In this document: piece by piece, positions 33,516-45,435 of the stretch
Numbering within the stretch: position 1 is the first letter of the stretch
Layout of the letters: the number at the start of each line of letters is the position of its first letter
NCBI RefSeq assembly: GCF_047511655.1
Contig: NC_133396.1
Coordinates: 132,937,490 to 133,001,489, forward strand
Reading direction: 5' to 3'
DNA: 64,000 nucleotides
DNA from: Castor canadensis
Taxonomy: Eukaryota; Chordata; Mammalia; Rodentia; Castoridae
Translations under genes and position numbers: made by a program
The notes under the pieces: generated by a model
The model's input: the letters and a program-made list of their open reading frames with translations, nothing else
What the model was told of the DNA's origin: nothing
Databases searched by the model: none

Positions 33516-33519
33516 GTCC

Positions 33520-36500
33520 ATCACAAAACCCTTATTCCTTCCACCCCAAGTCATTATCTCCTTCTTTCTCCCCACAAAACAACATGACTAGCTTGGAAAT
33601 CTGGCTAGGGGGTGGGATGAACTACCTTGCCAGCTTCTATGTTTTCTTTCCACAGAACGCACAGCTGCTACCTTACATATGCAAGTGGTCTTCCTTCTGA
33701 CCTGGCGGCAAATATGACACCATTGCCAGCTTTCTCAGGTCAGCTCATGTCTCCTAGCACGTTATGGGTTATACACTTCTCTTGAATCTCATTGAGGTCA
33801 AAGGGGTCGTTCACACCAATTTCCCCCAAGTCTCTCTGATCATGCCTTTATGAAATTGTGCTTTGCTACCCTTACCAACACAGAGATTGGCCACCTGGTC
33901 TCTTTCCTCTTTGAGTTGCTCTTCTTAAATTACCTTTCTTTTCCTTCCTCCCTACATACTGTTTGCTCTCATCTGTCCCCCAAGAAATACAATTAAACAC
34001 AGCACCAGTTTCAGTCTCTAAATCTAATATTCCCATATCCACCACTTCATGCAATTAACAAAGACTCTTTTAGATACCACGGGCCAAGCTCTGTAAAAGT
34101 GGGGAGCAGGGGTGTTAAATAACAAGACCCCAGCCTTAAGCTACTTATACATAAGTTCTCAGGATGATCTATAAAACTCCAACTCTGCTGAAGCATTCTT
34201 AAACTCTAGGAAATAATGGGAACACTAAGTATTACATTTATTTTCTTACAAATGTGGATTTCAGAATATCACCCACAGAGGTCTTCGATCAATAGGTCTG
34301 GTGTAAGGCCCTGCTCCTCTAACAATTTCCTGATGGCTCTGATGCAAGACTTCATGTGTTGAGAAAAGATTGGAAGATTCAATCATGGAACTACCGTTTA
34401 AATGGAAATTTTAAGTTTGGGCACCAGATGCTAGGAACATCTCAACAAATCCAGCCCCACAGGTGGGAGAACGGGCTCTTCTCCTTTTCTATATAAGTTC
34501 AGAGAAGAGGCAGCCTGCCTCTGTGTATTAGAGGCAGGCAAGAGAGACAAGAAAAGTCTGGAAATGTTTCTGATTTCATTGCTGAGAGTTGGTTCAGGGT
34601 TAAGAACATGGGGCGTGAGACCAGTAGAGAGGGGATAAGCACCCTCAGATTAAAGGCAGGGGAGACAGTTCCCACATGTAGGAATTCCGTATGCTAAGCA
34701 ATCTCAATTAAGGAAATATGCATGGTGGATAATTTTTTACTTCATGATGCTAGGACCTGGCTCCTTAAAAACAAAAATAGGTTTAAAGGAAAACAGGAAG
34801 TCTATGATTTCAGAGTAAATATTAAAACGATATAGATCAGACACAACTCTTGTGAAAGGGGACTGACCATGAAGGCATCAGGATTTTTTGAGTTTGTTTA
34901 AACTGAGTAAGAATAATTCTCCTTAATATATAAATATATGCTATCTAAATAAAAGTTGAATGGGATTATAGAGCCTGGAGTTGGACTCTGAGTTCAACAA
35001 CCAGATCCAATACTTACAAACCCTGGGGACTTAATGCTTTGAGTTTTCATTTATGAGAAGGATCTGATGGTAATGCACCATTACCATTGTTCTGATGAGT
35101 TCGTGTACTTAAAGTTTAGCTAATGCCTAAGACAGAAAATGTACTTTGATTTAATAAATGGCAGTTAAAAAGGTAGGCATGTGAGGTTTGGTTTCCTTTG
35201 AAAAGAGTAGATCAAGAAAAAACAAAAGAAAAAGTTAAAGAAAGTAGCAATTACAGAAGCAGATTAAAAAAAAAAAAACATGAATAATCTGAACACTTCC
35301 GGAATGTGGTGTTAGCTATGGTGAGAAGCAACTGAAGATATTCACCACCCTGTGATACAGCACAAGCTCTTTAATCCCCAGGAGCTTCTAAACAGAGAAG
35401 CCCAAGATTTGTCTGCTTAGTAAATGGATGAAAAAGTTCTGGGGTTTTGTTACTGTTGGTCTAATTTTTAAATGTGTTGTGCATGCTAGTTGAGCAAAAG
35501 GCTCCTTTAACAAAGATGTGACAAGAATACTTTAAACTTTGGAAAACTATGAAGATTTGCATTCTCTCCAATTTTTTTATTTAAACCAAATGTCCTATCT
35601 TGGCATTTTCAATGATATAATGAGGATGTGATTAAGTGATTCTCCAAATCACATAGAAATTAGGGGATGATGGAGAGTGAATACTAGAAAAGCAACTAAG
35701 AAATACCATCATGAAATTCGTGGGTTTGTAGACAGAGGTATTTAGGTGTACCAGTTTCTATTTTGACGAGTATGTAACTCTTCCTCCTTATGACAATGTG
35801 GAAAGTAGTATCTGCCCCATAGACTAATTGTGAAGGATAAATAACAAAAGTAATACACTCAGCAAATCTCCTCACATGCAGTAAGTATGCAATAAAATTA
35901 GACTTTATCAGTAAGTCCCTAGCACCCTTAAAAACAATGTTTGTCACCCAATAAATATTTGTTGAATGAGTAAATGACTAAATTAATGAATGAATGTTTG
36001 TTCACAGGCATAATTTGACTTATTTGACCAAAGAGTAGGAGGGAGAGAAGCCAAAATGCAGAGCTAATAAAAGTTTCAGATAGATCTCTTTTTATATCCT
36101 TGGCCAGTGAGCTTTATAAATTTATCTGTTCCCAGATCATTGGTTTTCCAAAACAGTTATTTGAAACCTAAAATTAAGCCACAAAAGTATGCTTGAAGCA
36201 TTTTAATGTAAAAAAATAGATGCCAGAAAAGGAATTTGTGTTTGAATAAGCTGCAAAACGGTCATAAATTTAACTTACAGCAGGAAAAGTGGACTTTGGT
36301 CGTTGGTGAGTCAGTACGTGACATGGAGGAGTTGCTTAGGTATTTGAGCTCTTGTTTCTCAATCTTAAACAACACTGTCTGGTTTGAGTCATGGAATGTG
36401 GCATAGGGAGGAACCTCAGCCATCCTGCAACTCATTCATCCTTTAACCAGTACGGACTAACATCATAATGTCCTAACACCCTGCCTCAAGCGCTTCCTGC

Positions 36501-37160
36501 ATTTTGAGTGGGTAAGTACAAGAATTTATTTTCAAAGATTGGAGCTTCTAAAAAAAAACGGTACTGCAGTCACAACATTGTAAAATAATTTCAACTGTTC
36601 TACCATATAAATATGGGTGATACCAAAAAAAAAACTTATTTTTTGAGCCTGTGGATGTACCTTATTTTTTTGAATACATTCCCTATAATTGTTTACTAGA
36701 AGGAGAATATATCCCAAATCAATAACTATAAATAATCAAGGACCCCAAGCATGCATGAAATACAAAGTGGTAATTTACAAGTAGACAATAGTATCTTATA
36801 GCCAATACACTGAAAAATAAAATGGCTGCAGAAGAAAACCACAGCAGTGCCTTCTGTGCACCCCACACATCATGGGCACGGCAATAGATGATTGGCTATG
36901 AAGCACAGCAATCGATGCAAGCCCCCACATGGAATGTCCCACTATTCCTTCACCCCAAATAGTAGCCCTGCAGTGACAACTTGCAGAAAACTGAGGAACT
37001 AGTGCTTCACATTCTCCACAAAGAAGTAAGACTTAAAAATGAGGTTTGGCTACTTCTGTAAAGAATCCATCCTAATCTTCATCGAATCTGTTCTGAAGCA
37101 CCATGTGTGGCACCTCTCAGTTGTCAACGTGACGGCCCTACTCTCCATCTTTGCAGTCTC
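33520..37160. other. Mostly unique intergenic sequence
   Basis: Contains weak MIRs (about 34970-35090, and about 35765-35960 including 'aataaatatttgttgaatga') and a small hairpin at 34513-34539. No gene recognised. 36830-37165 is somewhat GC-richer and unclassified. Confidence 0.4.
34490..34539 (+). promoter_or_regulatory. TATA-like box followed by a perfect 9-bp hairpin
   Basis: 'tatataag' at 34490-34497, then gcctgcctc (34513-34521) and its exact complement gaggcaggc (34531-34539) around a 9-nt loop. It could be the remnant of an LTR promoter leader or chance; no gene follows. Confidence 0.25.
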
Positions 37161-37998
37161 AAGAAACACCCCATTAGTGAAAATCTGAAGGTGCTTCCTC
37201 CAAGATCAGGAGCAAGGCAAGGCTGCCCATCTCACCACTTCTATGCAGCATAGTACTAGAAGTCCTAGCCAGATCAACTTGGCCAAAAAAAGAAATAGAA
37301 GGCGTCCAAATTAGAAAGGAAGAGATAAAATTGCGTGTTTGCATATGATATGATCTTATACGTAAAACCCTTTTTTGTAAAGATCCACAAAAAAGACTGT
37401 TAGAAGTAATAAATATCAATATACAAAAATCAATTGTGTTTCTGTAAACTAACAATGAATATCCCAAAATGAACTTAAAAACAATCCTATTCATAGCAAT
37501 ATCAAAAAGAATAAAATGCTTACAAATAAATTCAACCACCGTGACAAAGGATTTGTATACTGAAAACTACAAAACATTGCTAAAATATTAAATAAGACAC
37601 AAATATATGGAAATATATCCTCATTCATGGATTGAAAGAGTTAATATTTTTGAAATAAACACATAACCAAAAGTGATCTACAAATTCAATGAAACCTCAG
37701 TCAAAATTCCAATGTCATTTTTAAAGAAATTCAATGCTAAAATTCGCATGGGATCACAAGGACCCCCCAGGTAGTCAAAGCACTCTCTGGAAATGAAAGT
37801 AAACCTGGAGAAGTAATCAGTGACAAGATACTGATATAAAAAATAAACACATGCGTATATGGTCGAGTAACCTTCAACAAAGGTTTTGAGGAGATTATTC
37901 AATAGGGAAACGGTATTCTCTTCAACAAATGCTGTTTGGAATACTGGATATCTACATGCAAAAGATTGTGGACATTCTCATTCCACATGCAAAAATCA

Positions 37999-38127
37999 GC
38001 CCATGCTGAGTGTTATGGCATGCAGGCTACTTGGGAGGCTGAGGCAGGAAGGCAACTTGAACCTGGGAGTTAGAGACCAGTTTGTGCAATGTAGGGTAAC
38101 CCTGTCTCTTAAAAACACACACACACA
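37999..38127 (+). repeat. Alu/B1-like SINE monomer inserted in the L1
   Basis: 'gcaggctacttgggaggctg', 'aggcaggaaggcaacttgaa', 'cctgggagttagagaccag' and 'ggtaaccctgtctcttaaaa' form a 7SL-type monomer with an (AC)n tail. L1 ORF2 sequence continues on both sides. Confidence 0.85.
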
Positions 38128-39021
38128 ACTCAAAGTAAATGAAAGGCTTAAAAATAAGACCTGAAACTATAAAATCCTTAGATGAAAACAAACAGGAACA
38201 CTTCATAACTTTGGTCTTCACAAATCAAAACCACAGGTAAGCAAAGCAAAACCAGACAAAAATCAATTACTATGTCAAAATAACATACTTCTGCAAAACA
38301 AATGAAACAGCCAACAAAGTGGAGAAGCAACTACACAATCAGAGAATATTCTGAGGAACCATACATCTGATGAGGGGTTAGTATCCAAAATACGGAAGGA
38401 GTGCCTACAACTCAAGAGCAAAAGGAACACATTAAAATGGGCAAACGATTTGAATAGACATGTCTCCAAAAACATACACAGAAGCTAGCAGTTGTATTGA
38501 AAGAAGCCCAGAGTGAGATATATCACCTCACACCTGTAAGGATGACCATTATCACCCTCCCCCAGCCCCTATAATAAAATAGAAAATTACAAGTGTGTGT
38601 GGAAGCAGAGAAATTGGAACACTTGCACACTGTTGATGGGACTGTAAAATGCTATAGCCACTATGAAAAATTGCATGGAGTTTGCTCAAAAGTTTAAAAG
38701 AATTGCTATATTCATATACTATTTCTATATGATTCAGTCCTCTCACTTCTGGATATATATACAAAGGGTTTGAAGGCAGTATGTCAAAGTGATATCCGCC
38801 TTCCATTGCAGCATTCGCCACAATAGCCAAGAGGTGGCCACGCTCCAAGTATCCACTGATGGATGACTAAACAAAGAAAATGTGATGTATGTCCACAGTG
38901 GAATATTATGCGTCTTTAAAAGAGAAGGAAATCCTGTCATGTTCTGAGACATGCTGGAACCTTAAGAATGTTATGCTTAGTGACATAAGCCACTTACAGA
39001 AAAACAAATGCTGCATGGCTA

Positions 39022-39484
39022 TGTTAGTCAGCTTTCCATTGCTGGAGCAAAATACCTGAGGAAATCGACTTAGAAGAAAAGATTTATTTTGGCTCACAGT
39101 TGAAAAGGTTTCAGTCCATGATCAATTGGCTTCATTGTTCATCTTCATTGTTGGGGGTCTGTGTTGATGTAAAACACCATATCATGGTATGGCAGGATGC
39201 GTGTGGTGGAGCAAAGCTGTTCCTCTCATGGTAATGGGGAAGCAGAGTGGGGGGTGTACAGAGAGGGAGGTGAGAGAGAGAGAGCAGGGAAGAGAGAGAG
39301 AGAGAGAGAGAGGAAGGGGCCAGGGCCCAAATATCCCTTCAAGAACATGCCCCCATAACCTAACTTCCTTCCACTAGGCCTTACCTCTTAAAGGTTCCAT
39401 CACTTCCCAGTAGTGTGATGGGCTGGTGGCCAAGTCTTTGTAGCACATGAACTCTTGGGAACATTTATGATCCAAGCCATAACA
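39022..39484 (-). repeat. MaLR-type solo LTR, reverse, inserted in the L1
   Basis: Starts 'tgttagtcagctttccattg' and ends 'atgatccaagccataaca' (TG...CA). It includes an (AG)n run at about 39270-39312. Same family as 531-909 (reverse) and 8243-8594 (forward). A convincing target-site duplication could not be identified. Confidence 0.8.
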
Positions 39485-39750
39485 TCTCTACCTATATGAG
39501 ATGATCAAAGTAGTCAGAGTCATGGAACTGAAAATTAAAATGATAGTTTCCAATGGCTAGGCAGAGATAAACAGATATTCTTTAACCACCATGTGTGGGA
39601 TTCAGTCATGAAAGATAAAAGTTCCAGAGATCTGCTACTCTACAAAGTGCACCTAGACAACAGTTCTGCATTGCACACTTAAAAGATTTGCTAAGAGGGT
39701 AGATTTGATGTTATTTGGTTTTTACCACAATAATAATAACAAAAAAGCTC

Positions 39751-40570
39751 AAGACACTTTTAGAAGGGTTAGTATTTTTATAGTTTTTGAGAAAGAAAAA
39801 ATATAGTACTGCATGATATATTCTGAGAATTATGTCATCAGATGGTTACATCATTGTGCAAATATCACAGAGGATACTTTGCTAAAACTGCTATGACATT
39901 ACTGGGAGTATAATATTGTAGGACCACCATAATATATGCAGACTGTAGTTGACTAAAATGTAGTTTAGTACTAGTAAGGTTCAAGTCAAATGTATGTCCT
40001 GTGTGGGACATGGAGGAGAGAAAATTAAAGAAGAAATAAATTGCTATGACAATATAGATGTATAGTCAACTTAATTACTAATTATAAAGTAAATAACCTG
40101 TTTTATTTTTAAGGCAAATTTTCCTATTATTAAAATTCCTACTAAGGTTTATTGTAAAACATCATTATGTGCTCTTTCTCCCACTAAATGAAACCAATAC
40201 AACTTCTACAGCATTTGCCTACTAGTTTATTCGTCTTCCTTTTTCACAAAATATTTTTATTCTTTGAACTATAAGTTATTTAAGCATGTGTACATGTATG
40301 GTTTGGGTGGAGCATTTCTTCCTCTTAATATTCTCAGTCTTTGCCTTTTTCCATCCTCTTTACACATCCCTAAACAGGATATGTCTATCCACAGTGATCC
40401 CTGAAGCCTCTTCCATAACACACTAACGTGCTAAGGGGAAGAGACTAGGAAGCAAAGTACATGCGCAATCTGGACATCTGTTAGGTAAATTCCTGGCCCC
40501 ATCACCTCAGAAGTTAGTCCTCAGAAAGTTATCACACCTCTCCAAGACACAATCAGTCCATTTTTTAAAA
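39751..40570. other. Unique intergenic sequence
   Basis: AT-rich; nothing recognised. Confidence 0.4.
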
Positions 40571-40572
40571 AC

Positions 40573-40895
40573 AGAATGAGTCTGTACCATGACGCATACC
40601 TGTAATCCCAGCTACTTAGTTGGATTGCCTTTCTAGGCCAGCCTGAGCAAAAAAAGAGCAAGACTCCATCTCAGCCAAGGCAGGTATGGTGGTATGTACC
40701 TGTCATCCAAGCTATGTGAGAAACATAGGCAGGAGGATTGCAATCCAGGCCAGCCCAGGCAAAAATGCAAGACCCTATCTCAAAAATATCCAAAGCAAAA
40801 GGGGCTAGGATATAGCTCAAGTGGTAGAGCACCAGCCTAGGAAGTGTAAGACCCTGAATTCAAAAACACAGTACTAACAAAAAAAAGAATGAATC
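40573..40895 (+). repeat. Composite SINE (two Alu/B1-like units plus ID-like unit) with target-site duplication
   Basis: Direct repeat agaatgagtc (40573-40582) and agaatgaatc (40886-40895), one mismatch. Unit 1 'acgcatacctgtaatcccag' to 'aagactccatctcagcc'; unit 2 'ggtggtatgtacctgtcatc' to 'gaccctatctcaaaaatat'; the ID-like unit has 'agctcaagtggtagagcacc' and ends 'cagtactaac', then an A-rich tail. Clearest example of the composite layout. Confidence 0.85.
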
Positions 40896-40919
40896 ATGCC
40901 CATCTCACAAATTCGCTAT

Positions 40920-41001
40920 AAAGATTGAAGTAACATATGAATAATAAAAGAAAAATGAAAAAAAAAACATTTAACATGAAAAAAAAAAAAGATTGAAGTA
41001 A
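40920..41001. repeat. Direct repeat flanking a short A-rich insert
   Basis: 'aagattgaagtaa' occurs at 40921-40933 and 40989-41001. The 55 bp between end in a poly(A) run (about A12). This has the form of a tiny retroposed insert with its target-site duplication; the source RNA cannot be told. Confidence 0.45.
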
Positions 41002-43777
41002 AAAGTAAATAAAGAGCCTTGTACAGAACCTGCTTGAGCAGCAGTGTCTCTTCTACTTCAGAGCACCACAGGTTTCCACAACATCTATGTAAGCCACTCC
41101 ACAAGTCATCTCCACTTTCTCCATGCTGTATTTCCACAAGCCTTTCAACTATCTCCTAACTGTCGCTGTCCTCAAATCCCTCCTACATTTTGTTTGAAGA
41201 ATCCAGTTCCTCAATTGCTCTTGTAGCTTCCTCAGCTGCTCTTTCAGTTGTCTTTCATCCTTCATTTTCTAGGGTTGCCAAGTGTCTGTGCTTTATTAAA
41301 ACGTCTTCTTTACAATAGAGTACTGTATTTGCACTGGTCACATTACCTAAGGATAAAAAATGACAAATCTGATCCTAGGTTGTTGGGATTATTTCTTTTC
41401 TTAAAGATGAATCATATTACATCCTAGAGCAATTGTCTATTAGCAATTGTTCAATATTTCTACTAGATGTGTTCTCTGTCTTCTACCCAAGACATTCTGT
41501 GGCTGTATCAGATCACCGAAATGTCCTCATTGGTGCACCCCACAGAATTACCCAAAGAAGTTCTTCATTAATTGTAAAAATACACGGGAGTGGTTTAGGA
41601 GAACTGTGGGCACAGGGCTGCCACCATGGAGAAATGGTGACACATCAGCAAGGAAGGACAGACAGCTCAGGAAGGGTAGCAATTGAGCAGCCCTCAAAGG
41701 TTATGGAGGGATTTTCTGCTAAAACACAGAAAAGAAATATCAAGCCAGAAACTAGAATACATGTCTGGGGTTGATCCCATCATCATGTGAGCTCTTATTT
41801 TTAGAAATCTCATAAGCAAGATCTAACAGAAAACTGAAAATCAGCATGTTTTCATTTCATTGACATTCAACTTTGTATTTGCTACACTTCCTTTTAGAGG
41901 AATCATCTCTTTTTTAATCAATTCTGCCAACCATTTCACCTTTTCCTATTTACTTGGCTTTGAAAAAGGCAACCAAATTCGCCTTTGTACATGAAAGTGC
42001 ATAGAATCCACAATGAGATCTGTAGACCAGAAAACATCCCGCCTCTACCAATCCCATCAGACCCCTCCCTTCCTGACCTGTGTCTGCTGTTCACATATTT
42101 GCTTCTCTAGGCTTTGATGTGGCATTAACACACATTTTCCCTCTCTCTGAGCAATTTTTCCTTGATCTTGAACAAGATTTGAAAGAACTTCGTCATTATT
42201 CACAATTTCTCCTTCTGAACCTGTCAGTTTTAATCCTGTAAACCACCACAAATGCTCCAGGATGTCTGGGGGCTGTGTCTTTATCCTTTTTTCAGCTCTT
42301 TATCTACAGGTGTCACCTTAGCTCTGTCTTACAGGTGTTTATGGCATTTCATTATTTCTGATACAATCTATGTAGTAAATGTTTTTAACCAATTCATCTT
42401 ATGACTCATTTCTGCAGTAATTTATTTTATTTTATTCTTTATTGCCAATAATTTTACCCTTTTCCAAGCATTTTTTAATCTTCATATTTTAAAACATACC
42501 ATTTTCCACCACTATTCTCTGGTATTGATAAAGATGAACAAGATTTCTGACTTTTGGATTCTTTGTTTTAACATCGTCTCCTCTTAAGGGCAATTCACTC
42601 ATCTATTTATTTCCCAGATTCCATGTTTTGAAGGCATCCACTTCAGAGACGTCTTCCACTGTGTTTACCATCTCTCTTCTTTGGCCCAGTCTCCTAGCAA
42701 TTAAATAGGCCAGCTTTTCTCTTTGGTAAGAAAAGGTCATAGGCCTTGCTTTGTAAAACTCAATGTTAGAATTTTTTCAGCAACCAAAATGTAAAAGTTT
42801 TCCCTTACTATTCATTTTAATACAAAATGTGCTGTTTAGAGTTTTTATTGCTCCTGTCTATAAAATACTAATGATATTGTGCAAAGGTAAATATCCTTGC
42901 TCATATGCACAAGCTAGGCATATGGTAAGAGGTCAATGAATGTTTGTTGAATGAATGAATAATGATGAATACTAGTCCATGTATAGCAATCTGCCCATGT
43001 GGGTGAATGGCAGTGTTTCATGTAACTTTTCTATTTCTTTCACTAATGTGAATCTGATGTCTTTATTTTCTGTACTAGACTTCATCAAAATGTGACATAT
43101 GTACACAATGGAGCAGTATCCAACCATTTAAAAAAGTGCTGTTTAAAATTTTCTAAAATATTGTTTTCATTTTTGTGCCATGAAACGACCTCAGGATTCC
43201 CTTAATAACTTTAGCAAATTCCAGGGTAGCCAATAGCATGGGTGGTGTTGTGCACATCTAATGAATTACTGTTTTGGTTTTGATTTTTCAACTGTGAGTC
43301 ATATGATCTCAAATACCAGGGCATAATTGGTTATCTTGTCTTTTATGTCTAGCTATGGACATGATGAGAAAGATTAAGTAAATACTTGGATTAGGGATTT
43401 AAAAGCACATTTTGGAAATGTGAAGCTTACCAAGAAAGTTGAGAAGGATCAAAAGAATGGTGGAGGTTCCAAGTGTTAAACAAAATGAATATTGTTAGCA
43501 TTCTAGTAACCAGAGGGGTGTTCAAATGCTGAAACCTACGTCTACACTGAAGTAACTGTTTATAACTTAAATAGGAATTGTCTTTTTCTTGCTGTACTCT
43601 TTAAAATCTGTCAAACTGGGAAAAATTACATGGGCTGTTTGTAACAATTATGATGTATTTTGCACAAGTGCCCACTAACATACACACATACATATAAACT
43701 TTTGGTATGTTTTAATAACCACAAATATGAAGTGGGTTGAATAACTTGCAATAAGTTAGCCAGAAGATTTTGTTTTC
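41002..43777. other. Mostly unique intergenic sequence
   Basis: A MIR 3' end lies at about 42880-42962 ('aggtcaatgaatgtttgttg'). The 113-codon frame at 41433-41774 has no recognisable motif. No gene recognised. Confidence 0.4.
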
Positions 43778-45435
43778 TTTTGTTTTTTAAACCCATCCCT
43801 CCTCCTTGCCCTTTTCAAGTAGTGTTTGGTGAATTTCCTTATGCTTCATTCATATATATATATAATGTGCTTCAATCCCCTTTACCCCCTGTGACTCTCC
43901 CTTTCCCCTCCTCTCTTCTGCTGATTCCCTCAGTCTCCTTTTTACTCTCATGTCCTGTTAGTAGTTGTACTAGTGGTAATAGTTGTAGCAGAATCAATTT
44001 AGGTTCAGATTCCGGATTTGAGCAAAAGCATGAGATATTTCTCTTTTTGAGCTTGGCTTATTTCACTCAACATGATGATCCATCTGGTGTCCTACAAATA
44101 GAATAGTTTCATTCCATTCTTCTTTATGATTGAATAACACACCATTGTGCATACATACCACATTTTCATTATCCATGCATTTTTTTGGCCAACTAAGTTG
44201 ATCACACAGCTTAGCTATTGTGAATAGTGCTATGATAAACATGGATGGATAGGTATCTATCTTGTATATTGATTTACATTCCTTCTAATATATGCCCAAG
44301 AGTCGTATAACTGGACCATAAAGTAGGTCTATTTTTAGCTTTTTGATGAACCCCCATTCTGGTTTCCATACTGGTTGCATTAATTTATATTCCCACTATT
44401 AGTGTGTAAGAGTTCCTTTTTCTCCACATCCTCTCCAGAATTTGTTTTGCTTTGTTTTATGATTGCCCTTCTGACTTAAGTGGGATGGAACCTCAGTATA
44501 ATTTGATTTGCATTTCCTTTATGGCTGAGGAGATTGAACATTTCCTATTTATTAGCCATTGGTTCTCCTTCTGAGATCTGTCAATTCAATTCATTTCTGT
44601 GTTTATTAGTTAGATTATTTCTTCTTTTGGTGTTTAATTTTTGATCTCTTTGTATATTTTAGATAGTAATATACAAATTCTATCTCCTATATCTGGTGAA
44701 TAGTTGGCAAAGATTTTCTCCCATTCTGTGTGTTGTCTCTTGGTTCTGGTAATTGTTTCCTTTGATATGCAGAAGCTTTTTAATGTTATATAATCCCTAT
44801 ATCAATTCTTGATCTTATTTCCTGGACAATTGGAGAATATTTCCTATGACTATACCTTCAAATGTTTTCTACACGCTTTCCCATAGTAGTTTCAAAGTTT
44901 TAGGTATTATATTAAGCTCTTTGATCCATTTGAATCGACTCTGTACAGGATGAGAGAGATGAGTCTAGTTTCAGTCTTTTATGTGTGGATATCCAGCTTT
45001 CCCAGCAACATTTGTTGAAGAGACTCTTTTCTCCAGTGTATATTTTGAATCCTTACACAAAGATGAGATGGCTATAGCTATGTGGTTTTATCTTTGGGTC
45101 TTCTATTCTGTTCCATTGGTCTTCATGTCAGTTTTTGATCTAGTACCATAATGCTTTTGTAACTAAAGCTCTGTAGTATAATTTGGTATTCTGTATTGTG
45201 ACACCTCCAGCATTGCTCTTGTTGCTCAGGATTATTTTGCTATTCAGGATCTTTAATATTTTCCTATGAATTATCGACCAGTTTTTCTATTTCTGAGAGG
45301 AATGGCATTGGGATATGGATGGGAATCAGATTGAGTCTGTTTATTGCTTTTGGTGGTATAGCCATTTTCACCATATTAAATTTGCTGATCCATGAACATG
45401 GGATGTCTTTCCATCTTCTGCCCACCAGAGTTTCA
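43778..45435 (-). repeat. L1 LINE 3' part, reverse
   Basis: About 1.65 kb of reverse L1 from the 3' UTR into ORF2: 'tttttgagcttggcttattt', 'gtgaatagtgctatgataaa', 'gaacccccattctggtttcc', 'tttgatttgcatttccttta', 'gtgtggatatccagctttcc', 'ttctattctgttccattggt', 'gccattttcaccatattaaa'. Truncated at its own 5' end. The 108-codon forward frame at 43780 is antisense to it. Confidence 0.85.

Larger units (their letters stand above)
37165..39750 (+). repeat. L1 LINE, 5'-truncated 3' part, forward, twice interrupted
   Basis: Reads through the ORF2 reverse-transcriptase region ('cctccaagatcaggagcaag', 'agtactagaagtcctagcca', 'gatatgatcttata') to the ORF2 end ('gtccacagtggaatattatg', 'gacataagcc') and the 3' UTR ('ttttaccacaataataataa', then A6). 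A SINE interrupts it at about 37999-38127 and an LTR at 39022-39484; L1 colinearity resumes after each. Many stops: a dead copy. The reverse 121-codon frame at 37174 is a shadow. Confidence 0.85.

Noticed and set aside
37174..37539. 121-codon open frame (-)
   Set aside because: Antisense to the L1 ORF2 reverse-transcriptase region.
41433..41774. 113-codon open frame (+) with an overlapping 79-codon frame
   Set aside because: No recognised family and no exon-like borders.
43780..44106. 108-codon open frame (+)
   Set aside because: Antisense to the 3' UTR of the reverse L1.
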